Below, one piece after another: positions 18,064 to 26,088 of a DNA stretch of 64,000 nucleotides. This stretch comes from Desulfosudis oleivorans (GTDB lineage Bacteria; Desulfobacterota; Desulfobacteria; Desulfobacterales; SURF-7), in the NCBI GenBank assembly GCA_020723325.1, contig DYJD01000016.1:84867-148866 (forward strand). The letters are read 5' to 3'. The first letter of the stretch is position 1. Each line of letters begins with the position of its first letter. The position numbers were made by a program, and so were the translations under genes. A model generated the notes under the pieces. The model was not told the origin of the DNA. It did no database searches and worked only from the letters and a program-made list of their open reading frames with translations.

Positions 18064-18078
18064 GTTACGGATGGTAAT
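18064..18078. promoter_or_regulatory. Enhancer-like dyad 2
   Basis: GTTACGGATGGTAAT, an imperfect copy of dyad 1, placed 32 bases (three helical turns) further on. Both dyads would lie on the same face of the DNA, as expected of upstream activator sites. Confidence 0.6.
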
Positions 18079-18173
18079 TCAGCCTCCCCAGTCAGGAAAT
18101 CTTCCCATTTCTCTTATTGAAAAAATATAGCCGGTTAGAAAATATCCCGTCTCCCTGGAACCTTCACTGGGCT

Positions 18174-18190
18174 TTGGCACGGGAAGTGTA
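18174..18190 (+). promoter_or_regulatory. Sigma-54 (-24/-12) promoter candidate
   Basis: TTGGCACGGGAAGTGTA matches the consensus TGGCACG-N4-TTGC(A/T) well at -24. At -12 it has GT in place of GC, with exact GG-N10-G spacing. The predicted start is near 18200, leaving a 38-base leader to the gene at 18238. The activator gene upstream and the two dyads support the call. Confidence 0.6.
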
Positions 18191-18237
18191 ATATTCATTT
18201 CCCATCAAATCAACAGTCCAACAAAAGGGGGATATAT

Positions 18238-19326
18238 ATGCCACAACTATTTTCATGGGATGAACGGCTTGATTATCTGCGGCGCTATGGAAGTCATGCC
18301 ACGGCCTATTCCACATTGCAGCCCGGTTTGGAATACTTTGATATGGAAACAGTGGGCTATATCGCCTACAAGCAGATCGGCACCTTTTGGAAAACAACCC
18401 ATGTTCTGGGAGATCCGGTAGCCGACCCGGAAAAAAAGTCCGAGATCATCGACGCCTTTATCCAGGAATTTCATCGTTCAAATTTCTATCAGATTCAATC
18501 CGACACAGCCGTATATCTGCATGCCGCGCATGGGTATTGCATGAACGAATGCGGACTCGAGTCCGTTATTCCAATTGAAAATTTCAGTCTGGAAGGCAGG
18601 AAAATGCAGGATATCCGGCGCTATCGCAATGTTTGTGAGCGCAGCGGCGTGCGGGTTTTTGAGAGCAGCATTGCCGCCATCGGCGCCGCCGTCTTGCAGC
18701 GCATCTCAGCCGAATGGATGCGCAGCAAGATCGTCAGCGGCAATGAATTGGCTTTTTTGGCCCGGCCTTTGACAGCGTGGGATGAGCCGGATGTCCGCTG
18801 TTTTTTTGCCCGGAAAGATGAGGAGATCATCGGTTTTGCCGTTTTCGATCCGATCTACCAAAATCAACGCATCGTGGGATACCAGAATGTGATCCAGCGG
18901 GCCAAAAATAATGTGCCCAAAGGAACCCTGGATTATATCAACCTGCATGTGATTGAACAGTTTAAACACGAAAAGAAAGGCTTTCTCAGCTTGGGGCTTG
19001 CGCCGCTTGTCGCCATGGAGCGGTTGCCGGGTTTTGACAGTCCCTTCATTCACCTGCTTTTCAAAACTTTCTATGAGAAAGGAAATTTCATGTATGGCTT
19101 TAAAAGATTGGAGTTTCATAAGGAAAGATACCGGGCGATCAAGCGGAAAAATTATTTTTCAAGCCATTCCGCCTTTCCCATCAAGGATATCTTGGACGGC
19201 TATATGCTATGCCGGGTGCTCACCTTCAAAAATATGTGGGAGCTGGTAAAGAAGCAAATTGCAGCCATCCGGCCGGGGCGCTGGTCTGCACCCGTTTTTC
19301 CAAAGACAAAGATGGCCTTACAGTAG
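18238..19326 (+). CDS. DUF2156 (MprF catalytic-domain-like) protein
   Basis: A 362-residue soluble protein of the DUF2156 family, the GNAT-like fold of the catalytic domain of MprF/LPG synthases that transfer aminoacyl groups from tRNA to lipids. The family features seen are an N-terminal acceptor-like half (about 1-160), the HVIEQFKHEKKGFLSLGLAPL core (about 238-258) and the C-terminal GFKRLEFHKERYRAIKRKNYF block. No membrane helices are present, unlike full MprF. GGGGG precedes the start. It is the first gene of a sigma-54 controlled operon with an Fe-S protein and an HgcA-like protein. Its substrate is unknown. Confidence 0.8.
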   Translation: MPQLFSWDERLDYLRRYGSHATAYSTLQPGLEYFDMETVGYIAYKQIGTFWKTTHVLGDPVADPEKKSEIIDAFIQEFHRSNFYQIQSDTAVYLHAAHGYCMNECGLESVIPIENFSLEGRKMQDIRRYRNVCERSGVRVFESSIAAIGAAVLQRISAEWMRSKIVSGNELAFLARPLTAWDEPDVRCFFARKDEEIIGFAVFDPIYQNQRIVGYQNVIQRAKNNVPKGTLDYINLHVIEQFKHEKKGFLSLGLAPLVAMERLPGFDSPFIHLLFKTFYEKGNFMYGFKRLEFHKERYRAIKRKNYFSSHSAFPIKDILDGYMLCRVLTFKNMWELVKKQIAAIRPGRWSAPVFPKTKMALQ

Positions 19327-19355
19327 CAAACGAAAAATATTACGGAGAAAAACCA

Positions 19356-20645
19356 ATGTCATATAGTGATTGCAGCGACTGGAGTCAATGTCAAGCCTGT
19401 GGTGAATGTCTCATGAACTGCCCGGTGATGCGTATGGGCCTGGAGGAGGCCAAGGAAACCATCCGACGCCTCATCAGGGGTGAAGCCGCGCCAAGGGTGT
19501 TTGAACAATGCACCTTGTGTTTCAATTGCAACAACTACTGCCCTGTGGAAGGGCTGCGTCCCCATGAGCTCATTCAGCAGCGCATGCTGGAGTCCCGAGC
19601 TTGTTCGCCGGAATATATCAAATATTTCTTAAATGGGATGCCGGCGCCGGTGATCTGGCATGATGTTTATTCTGAGATGAGTCCGGCGGAAAAAGCCATA
19701 CTGCTCAAGTGGTCCGAAATTCCAGCGCCGGCTGACGAACTGTTGTGGATCGGATGCGTTGGACGCATGAGTTGCCGGGATATCGAGCAATCCAAAATCC
19801 TGGGTCAATTACCGAAATACGGACCGCCGGACTTGTGCTGTGGGGAATTGGCCTACCGCATGGGCAGCTGGCAGGCCTATGCCGATACCGTGGAAAGAAC
19901 GCTGCAACGTTTTGCCGATCTGTCCATCAAGCGCTTGGTGTGCTACTGCGGTTCCTGCTATTATTTTTTCTCCAATATTCTGCCCAATGTTTACGGTAAA
20001 AAACTGCCGTTTGAGCTGATTTCCTTATATCAATGGTTATGGGAGAAAGTCGCGAAGCATGAACTGGTCTTAGAGAAACCGTTGACGTTTACCGCTGCCG
20101 TGAGTGAATCCTGCTATGTCAGTGAGTTGGGGCCGGAATTTTGGGAGCCCTTGCGCAAACTCTATCAGGCGGCCGGTGCCAGTCTTCTAGAACTTGAGCA
20201 TCATGGCTATGACGGCATGACCTGCGGGACCATGAGCATGGTGCGCAAAGGCAATTTTACCGCGAGTTTTTTCTCCATGTACAAGGAACAGCGTAAAAAA
20301 TATCAGGAGGTGAAGGCCGCCGGTACGAACCAAATGGCGGTCAATTGCCCGGGTTGCTTTCTGATGCCGAGTTTCACCAATGCCTTTCACGGCATCCGCA
20401 TTCGCTACATGCTGGAGGAATTGCTGCAGGCCTATGGTGACTCCATCACCAGACCCATGGCGGAAAATTTCCGGTTGATGCGCAAATGGGTTGCCAAAAG
20501 AATGCCTCGTCTGCTGTTGCATAAAGGTACCCGGGAATTTCCGCGCATCCCGGTTGCGGAACCCATTTATGAGTATGGCATTAAAAGTGAAGATATGCCG
20601 GAAGTTGATTTCCGGATGAATTGTCGGTCTAAAATCACGGCCTAA
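19356..20645 (+). CDS. HdrD/GlpC-like Fe-S oxidoreductase
   Basis: A 429-residue protein. Two 4Fe-4S motifs at the N-terminus (C12, C15, C18, C22 and C52, C55, C58, C62, each CxxCxxCxxxCP) are followed by two CCG-type cysteine modules: C134, C161/C162, C196-C201 and C253, C290, C331/C334. The layout is that of HdrC fused to HdrB (HdrD, GlpC). The second module lacks one cysteine of the CC pair (TCG at 289-291). I chose the ATG at 19356 because ACGGAG lies 8 bases upstream; the open frame extends further 5' without a ribosome site. In this operon it could deliver low-potential electrons to the corrinoid protein encoded next. Confidence 0.88.
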   Translation: MSYSDCSDWSQCQACGECLMNCPVMRMGLEEAKETIRRLIRGEAAPRVFEQCTLCFNCNNYCPVEGLRPHELIQQRMLESRACSPEYIKYFLNGMPAPVIWHDVYSEMSPAEKAILLKWSEIPAPADELLWIGCVGRMSCRDIEQSKILGQLPKYGPPDLCCGELAYRMGSWQAYADTVERTLQRFADLSIKRLVCYCGSCYYFFSNILPNVYGKKLPFELISLYQWLWEKVAKHELVLEKPLTFTAAVSESCYVSELGPEFWEPLRKLYQAAGASLLELEHHGYDGMTCGTMSMVRKGNFTASFFSMYKEQRKKYQEVKAAGTNQMAVNCPGCFLMPSFTNAFHGIRIRYMLEELLQAYGDSITRPMAENFRLMRKWVAKRMPRLLLHKGTREFPRIPVAEPIYEYGIKSEDMPEVDFRMNCRSKITA

Positions 20646-20676
20646 GCCGGGCCGTATTTCTTTAGGGAGGGAACAG

Positions 20677-21651
20677 ATGAAACTGCTGTTATTGTCGATA
20701 ATTTTGCTGACCGTGGGGCTCTCTGAAAAGTGGTCGGATTATCCTGTTCCGGAATTTCAGATGGATTTTTTTGTGGCGCTCGGGATATTTTTTGGTGCGT
20801 ATGCGCTCATCATGCGTACCTACTACCGATCCGGGGCTGCCTGGCCCATAAGTCACAATCTACCGAGGCCCCTCGTCCTTAAGCCTACAACCTATCTGAA
20901 AGCCATGGTATGCTGGCTGGACGCTTTTGAAAGAACGTATGCAATCCCCCCAGGTTTGTACTATACCGGCCTTCAATATGATCCGGCCGCGCCGCTGCTG
21001 GTGACCGCCAATTATCTGCTGACGGTCTTTCTGGTGAAACGCAGCCTTGGTAAAAGAAATGTCCGACTGCTGGTGGTGGATACGGATGGAATTAATGTCT
21101 GGTGTTCTGCCAGTAAGGGACAATTTTCCAATGGGGCGATTGCAAAGCAACTTGCACGATACAAGGATGCGCTCGCTTCCGACAACGGCAAGCCGACCCT
21201 GGTGCTGCCGAAACTATCCTTGGCCGGGGTCGATCTGAAGTCCCTGCGGAACAATGGAATCAGACCGATCATCGGCCCGGTGCATGCCAAGGACCTGCCG
21301 GGCTTTCTTGCCCAGATGCCGCTCAAGGACCAGACCAACGATTGGGAACAATTCGGATTGCGCGCCAGGCTGTTTGGTTGGTTGCCCAGCCTGTTGCAAT
21401 GTCTCGGCTCCATTTTGAGCGTTTTTGCAGCCTTGTTGCTGGTGGAACAGCTTTTGGGGATTCCCGCGCCGTTGGAGATCATCGGACTGACGGCCTTGCT
21501 GGCGACCCTTTATCCCATCCTATTCCCCTGGATTCCAGGCCAACGCAGTGCTATTGAAGTCACCAAAGGCGTGGGTTGCTTATTCATTATCATCAAGGAA
21601 GATATCCTGAAACTGGGTAACCAATTACATTCAAAACCCGAATTGGCTTAG
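20677..21651 (+). CDS. HgcA-family membrane corrinoid protein (variant)
   Basis: A 324-residue protein. Two predicted N-terminal membrane segments (about 3-18 and 28-48) precede a soluble domain (about 60-225). The soluble domain carries the blocks of the HgcA corrinoid domain: PGLYYTGLQYDPAAPLLVTANY, VVDTDGINVWCSASKG and TLVLPKLSLAGVD...IIGPVHAKDLPGFL. Two to three C-terminal segments (about 236-312) follow. HgcA is the corrinoid methyltransferase of mercury methylation; its cap-helix motif is N(V/I)WCA(A/G)GK, with Cys as lower cobalt ligand. Here N140-V-W-C143 is kept but the rest reads SASK. No separate HgcB is adjacent. Family membership is likely; mercury methylation is unproven and another methyl transfer is possible. 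Confidence 0.75.
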   Translation: MKLLLLSIILLTVGLSEKWSDYPVPEFQMDFFVALGIFFGAYALIMRTYYRSGAAWPISHNLPRPLVLKPTTYLKAMVCWLDAFERTYAIPPGLYYTGLQYDPAAPLLVTANYLLTVFLVKRSLGKRNVRLLVVDTDGINVWCSASKGQFSNGAIAKQLARYKDALASDNGKPTLVLPKLSLAGVDLKSLRNNGIRPIIGPVHAKDLPGFLAQMPLKDQTNDWEQFGLRARLFGWLPSLLQCLGSILSVFAALLLVEQLLGIPAPLEIIGLTALLATLYPILFPWIPGQRSAIEVTKGVGCLFIIIKEDILKLGNQLHSKPELA

Positions 21652-21843
21652 CATATCCATCAAGCACGACAACATAAGGACGGCATGACAATGGATATCA
21701 AAGGATTTTTTTCAAGATAAGGTTAACTGACTCCGAAAAATAATTGATTTTGCATCGTTGACAAGGCATATTGATCCCTGGAATTCGAAGGCGCTAAGGG
21801 CAGAGCATGCGACTGAAATAGGACCAGGGGGCAAGTGCGCTAG

Positions 21844-22353
21844 ATGAAGAGAGTCAAAAGGGAAACTCGACGCAGGCGTTGGAAGCGTTTCACAGTGCGG
21901 ACCGGCTCAATTGTGCTGCTGCATCATTCCAGTATGTGGCGCTTTGGCCTCACCAAAACCATCGAGCTCGGTCCCATCCTGAATATCAGTCAAATGGGTT
22001 TGATGGTGCAATATATCGACAGTCAAGAACGCAGACGGGGCTGTAATGAATTGTCCATCGCGGTTCATCCCTACGGGATTCAAGTGGAAAGAATACGGTT
22101 TGAGACGGTTGCGGATTTTGAAGTGGCCAGTCTGCCGGATGAAAAAGCCATCCGCAACCGCAGTGTGCGTTTTGTGAATGTCACATCCTATCAGGCCTTT
22201 CAGATGGAAACGTTCATCAAGCTGTTTGCCAAGGAGGCCCTCCCGGACCGGCGCAGTCTTCAGAACCGCCGAGCCAAAGTCGACGCTTCTGAATCTGGTG
22301 TTGACTGGGACGGGGAGAACGATCGGCGTTGGGGGTATGACCGGCGTGAATAA
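21844..22353 (+). CDS. PilZ-like domain protein
   Basis: A 169-residue protein with an arginine-rich N-terminus (RRRRWKRF, about 9-16) and the element LNISQMGLMV (about 47-56), matching the RxxxR and (D/N)xSxxG features of PilZ domains that bind cyclic di-GMP. The C-terminal tail (about 130-169) is highly charged, with DRRS and DRRW repeats. It stands alone between the HgcA-like operon and the convergent LPS genes. The sequence does not show its target. Confidence 0.6.
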   Translation: MKRVKRETRRRRWKRFTVRTGSIVLLHHSSMWRFGLTKTIELGPILNISQMGLMVQYIDSQERRRGCNELSIAVHPYGIQVERIRFETVADFEVASLPDEKAIRNRSVRFVNVTSYQAFQMETFIKLFAKEALPDRRSLQNRRAKVDASESGVDWDGENDRRWGYDRRE

Positions 22354-22354
22354 T

Positions 22355-22456
22355 CAAGTCAGGAGCCAGAAGCCAGAAGTCAGAATACAGAATGAAACAA
22401 GCAGCCTTATTCTGACTCCTGTATTCTGACTCCTGTATTCTGATTTTTTGATTCTG
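22355..22456. repeat. Word-like simple repeats forming an inverted structure
   Basis: The left half has CAGAAGCCAGAAGTCAGAAT-type words. The right half has several copies of ATTCTGACTCCTGT, the reverse complement of the same words. The two halves can pair, and a short T-run follows (22441-22449). The structure sits between convergent genes and could act as a terminator. Confidence 0.7.
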
Positions 22457-22461
22457 CGCAA

Positions 22462-23427
22462 TTACGGATTTCCGTACAATCGATCCGGCCACCAGCGTCG
22501 CAGGATTTCTGATGCGCAGCGGGCCGCCTCATTCAAAGGGGCGGCCTGGGGCAGGCTTTGTCCGGCCTGCCACATGTCCATGGTGATCACCCGCTGTTCC
22601 TGAAGCAGATAATCAATGCTTTTTTGGAATTTATTGACTTTCCGTTTCCATTGCACCGGCAGGATTCCCACCCGGCACCCCGCGCTCAAGGCTTCGTAAA
22701 TCATGGAAACACTGTCGGCCGTGACCCAGACCGACTGGTGGTCGGCATAGGCCGCCTCAATCCAACCCGGTCCTGTATCCTTGGCTTTGAAAAAAACCAC
22801 CCGGGCGGTTCCGGCAACATGGGCCTGCAGCAGTTGAACCATGTCCGCCGGGGTGCGCGGTGAGGATGAAATCGTCCAGGATTTGTCCGGAGCCGCGTCA
22901 ATGAGTTGTTGAATCCAGCCCAGGGTTCGAGCAGAATCCCAATGATGGCTTTTGGGGTCCAGTCCGCCCACCAGGATCAGACCCTTGTCCGGATCATGGC
23001 GATTTTGGAAAACGGCGGTATTGGGGGGGCCCAGGGTGACGAAGATATTGGCCGCCGGCCTGGGGGAATCGTGCCGGGGCACAAAACAGAGATCCATTTT
23101 GTTGCGCAAGATCCAATCCGGGGTCATGCAGGTGATCAGCCTGGCGCCGCACTGCTCCTGGTACAACAGCATGGGAATATGGGTGGAGGCGCCGGTGCCG
23201 ATGATGAGATCCACCTGGGCCGCGGATTTTTCAGGGGGCAGGGGGAAAAGCCGGGTCCCCAGGAAACGCCCCCAGTTTTTCAGGCCGGTTGTGAAATCCG
23301 GCGCGGGCAGGCGCAGCGGATGAACACTGACCTGGGTCAGGGCCGCAAGGGCACTGAGAATGCCTTGGGTCTGTTTTTCGTGCCCCAGGCGGTTGTCAAA
23401 AAAAGCCTTGATGACAAGGGGGGTCAT
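22462..23427 (-). CDS. ELM1/GtrOC1-like protein (DUF1022 family)
   Basis: A 321-residue protein of the ELM1-like family, thought to have a GT-B glycosyltransferase-like fold. It opens with VIKAFFDNRLGHEKQTQGIL and carries the VTADSVSMIYEALSAGCRVGI block near residues 235-255, typical of the nucleotide-sugar end of such proteins. Its start overlaps the lpxK stop by 4 bp (ATGA), so it is the last gene of the waaA-lpxK operon. This context suggests a role in LPS sugar addition or modification. The exact reaction is unknown. Confidence 0.75.
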   Translation of the reverse strand: MTPLVIKAFFDNRLGHEKQTQGILSALAALTQVSVHPLRLPAPDFTTGLKNWGRFLGTRLFPLPPEKSAAQVDLIIGTGASTHIPMLLYQEQCGARLITCMTPDWILRNKMDLCFVPRHDSPRPAANIFVTLGPPNTAVFQNRHDPDKGLILVGGLDPKSHHWDSARTLGWIQQLIDAAPDKSWTISSSPRTPADMVQLLQAHVAGTARVVFFKAKDTGPGWIEAAYADHQSVWVTADSVSMIYEALSAGCRVGILPVQWKRKVNKFQKSIDYLLQEQRVITMDMWQAGQSLPQAAPLNEAARCASEILRRWWPDRLYGNP

Positions 23428-24572
23428 GGGATCTGCACCTTCTGAAAATGAATATCGCTGCTCAATTTGCTTTGAATGAAGCGCTCAAAGGATTCGGCGG
23501 CCCGGCCAAAGTCCATGGAGACACCCAGGACCCAGAGTTCAAGGGCAAAGGGATTTTCATGGCCGAGACGACTGAAGTCTTTTTCCGTGGTGAGAATGAG
23601 CTCGGCCTTGTGAGCATGGGCGGCGCTTTGGATCTGCTGAAGATCGGCCGGGCTGTAACGATGATGATCGCTGAAACAATGGTGGCCTTTGATCTCAGCC
23701 CCTTGCTCGGCCGCGGCTCTCTGAAAATCCGCATTCCGGGCAATGCCTGAAAAAAGATGGACCCTGCGATTCCCCAGGGCCGCCAGGTGGGGCCGGTCCG
23801 GCGCGGCGGCGGACTTGGGTCCCCGGGCAGGAACGACGGCAGCCACATGGGGTTGATGGGCGGCAAAAAAAACCGGTTTGTCCTGAAGCGCTTCAGCCAA
23901 AAGCGGCGATACGGGCCCGGCGGTCTGATCCCACCGGGTGAAAATAATTCCCTGGGCCCTGGCCAGGGCCGTTAGGGGTTCCCGCAGGGGCCCCCTGGGC
24001 AGCAGCCGGCCGTTTCCCAGGGGACGCCAGTAATCCAGCAGGACCAGATCCAGATCGCGTTGCAGGGCCAAATGCTGAAAACCATCATCCAGGATGATCA
24101 CATCCGGCTGAAATTCACGAATTGCCCGCAGGCCTGCGGCAAAGCGATCACGACCCACCAGCACAGGAACATCCGGCAGCCGGCCGGCCAACAAAAACGG
24201 CTCATCCCCGGCTTGGGCGGCGGTCATGCGCAGGCCGCGGCCGTCGCTGACAATCCCGCCGCCCTGCCCTTCGGCCGTGCCCTTATAGCCGCGGCTGATC
24301 ACCACGGTCCGGTAGGCCAGACGTCGGCAGAGTTCGGCCACGTATTGGGTCATGGGGGTTTTACCGGTTCCGCCGGCGGTCAGATTGCCGATGGAGATCA
24401 CCAGGCAGGGCAGCTTGCGGGCGGTGAGCAGGCGCCGTTGAAATCCCCACACCCGCAAATCCACCGCCGCCTGGTAGGCCCGGGCAAGGCCGCCCAGGGT
24501 CCAGTCCAGCCAAAACGGCAAAGGGCTTTCGTCGTTCAGGGCCGACTCGATTGTTTGGAGGATTTTTTTCAT
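23424..24572 (-). CDS. lpxK: Tetraacyldisaccharide 4'-kinase
   Basis: About 382 residues. LpxK phosphorylates the 4' position of the lipid A disaccharide precursor at the inner membrane (EC 2.7.1.130). The P-loop is in SIGNLTAGGTGKTPMTQYVA, and ILDDGFQHLAL is the second family signature. I chose the ATG at 24572, with GAGGG five bases upstream and seven bases after the waaA stop. An in-frame TTG at 24596 would overlap waaA and lacks a ribosome site. It is the middle gene of the waaA-lpxK-ELM1-like operon. Confidence 0.94.
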   Translation of the reverse strand: MKKILQTIESALNDESPLPFWLDWTLGGLARAYQAAVDLRVWGFQRRLLTARKLPCLVISIGNLTAGGTGKTPMTQYVAELCRRLAYRTVVISRGYKGTAEGQGGGIVSDGRGLRMTAAQAGDEPFLLAGRLPDVPVLVGRDRFAAGLRAIREFQPDVIILDDGFQHLALQRDLDLVLLDYWRPLGNGRLLPRGPLREPLTALARAQGIIFTRWDQTAGPVSPLLAEALQDKPVFFAAHQPHVAAVVPARGPKSAAAPDRPHLAALGNRRVHLFSGIARNADFQRAAAEQGAEIKGHHCFSDHHRYSPADLQQIQSAAHAHKAELILTTEKDFSRLGHENPFALELWVLGVSMDFGRAAESFERFIQSKLSSDIHFQKVQIP

Positions 24573-24579
24573 GAAGCCC

Positions 24580-25890
24580 TCACATGAGCTCCGCAATGAT
24601 TTTCAGTGAATTTTCCAGAGCCCCTTGATTTTGGGTAAACACCGCCAAGGCTTTTTGTCCCATTTCCCGTATCGCTTGTGGAGAATTAATCAGGTTGAGC
24701 ACTGTTGCAGAAAGACCGGGACCGTCACAAACCGTGCGGGCCGCGCCGGCGGCCTTGAGCTCATCGGCGATCCACTGGAAATCCCGCATGTCCGGCCCGA
24801 ACAGAATCGGTTTGCCATAGGCCGCCGGCTCCAGCGGATTATGCCCGCCCCAACAGCCCAGGCTGCCGCCGATAAACGCGATATCGCAAACCGCATACAG
24901 GTTTCTGAGGCGACCCATGGAATCCACCACCAGTACATCCCAGGGGGCTCCGCAGGAGTGGTCCGGCAGTTCCTTCAGGGTACGGACTGAAAACCCGGCG
25001 GTGGTGAAAATGCGTTTGGTGCCCAGGGCCCGTCCAGGGTCCCGAGGGGCCATGATCAACACCAGCTCCGGATGATGAGTTCTCAATTGTGAAAAGGCCG
25101 CCTGCAGGATGGGCTCTTCGGCTGGATGGGTGCTGCCGGCCAGCAGGACTATTTGTCCGGCATTTATACCCAGGCTTTTTTTAAGGCCGCGGGCCTCTGC
25201 CTGGGGATCAGTCGGTAAGGCCTGATCAAATTTCATGTTGCCGGTGACGATGATTTTGTCCTCCGGGACGCCCAATTGTTTGAAGCGGCAGGCATCGGCA
25301 GCGGTTTGAACACCGATGCGATGGAACACCGACAAAGCCGGCCGGAACAGCCGGGCCAGTCTTTGATAGCCGCGCAAGGAATTTTCAGATAGCCGCGCAT
25401 TGACCAGCACTGCCGGAATGCTTTTTCGCTGCAAGGTGGTCAGAAAATTGGGCCAAAGGTCGGTTTCCACAATGACCACGGCGGCCGGCTGAATCTGCCG
25501 GAGGCGGTGGTGTACCACCGGCAGCAAATCATAGGGAAAGAAGCAAATGGTAGCGGCATGGCCGGCCAACTGTTCACAGGCGATCTGATAACCCGTGAAG
25601 GTGGAGGCGGAAAAAAGCAGACGTTCCCTGCCGTATTGCCGCCCAAGGGCTTTGACCAGGGGCAAGGCCGAAAGGGTTTCCCCCACGGAAAGGGCATGGA
25701 CCCATAAAGGTCGGGGCTGGTCAGGCCGGCCGGTTTTCCGGGGGAAGGGATGGGGGCCGAAACCCAGCCGGAAGGGCGCGGTCTTGCGTCTTTTTTCCGA
25801 GAGCAGTATCAAGGGCACCAGCCAGGGAAATGCCAGGGCGGCTGCCGCCAGGGTGAGCATATTGTAAAGCAGTATCATGTCCGGGTTCAT
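24580..25890 (-). CDS. waaA: 3-deoxy-D-manno-octulosonic acid transferase
   Basis: A 436-residue GT-B glycosyltransferase with one N-terminal membrane anchor (about 8-28). WaaA/KdtA transfers Kdo from CMP-Kdo to lipid IVA. Family blocks seen are LWVHALSVGETLSALPL, VIVETDLWPNF, VTGNMKFDQA, LLAGSTHPAEE and the C-terminal IGGSLGCWGGHNPLEPAAYG. It is the first gene of a tight three-gene LPS operon. Confirms a Gram-negative outer membrane. Confidence 0.95.
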   Translation of the reverse strand: MNPDMILLYNMLTLAAAALAFPWLVPLILLSEKRRKTAPFRLGFGPHPFPRKTGRPDQPRPLWVHALSVGETLSALPLVKALGRQYGRERLLFSASTFTGYQIACEQLAGHAATICFFPYDLLPVVHHRLRQIQPAAVVIVETDLWPNFLTTLQRKSIPAVLVNARLSENSLRGYQRLARLFRPALSVFHRIGVQTAADACRFKQLGVPEDKIIVTGNMKFDQALPTDPQAEARGLKKSLGINAGQIVLLAGSTHPAEEPILQAAFSQLRTHHPELVLIMAPRDPGRALGTKRIFTTAGFSVRTLKELPDHSCGAPWDVLVVDSMGRLRNLYAVCDIAFIGGSLGCWGGHNPLEPAAYGKPILFGPDMRDFQWIADELKAAGAARTVCDGPGLSATVLNLINSPQAIREMGQKALAVFTQNQGALENSLKIIAELM

Positions 25891-25960
25891 ACCCGCAATC
25901 TTTAGGCTTCGTCAACTCTGTTCTATCATCTCTCCAGGGCATTATCTGAAAATAAAAGAA

Positions 25961-25995
25961 ACGATACCGATACCGATACCGACCCCGACCCCGAG
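25961..25995. repeat. Hexanucleotide repeat block R6
   Basis: Tandem GATACC then GACCCC units between the divergent waaA and icd genes. Confidence 0.85.
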
Positions 25996-26088
25996 GTCAA
26001 GACTAAAAAACCATTGAAAAACATCCCATCAATGGCTATTAGCTGTTTGCCGACAAATTGTATTTTATGATTGAGAAAGGATCATTTC

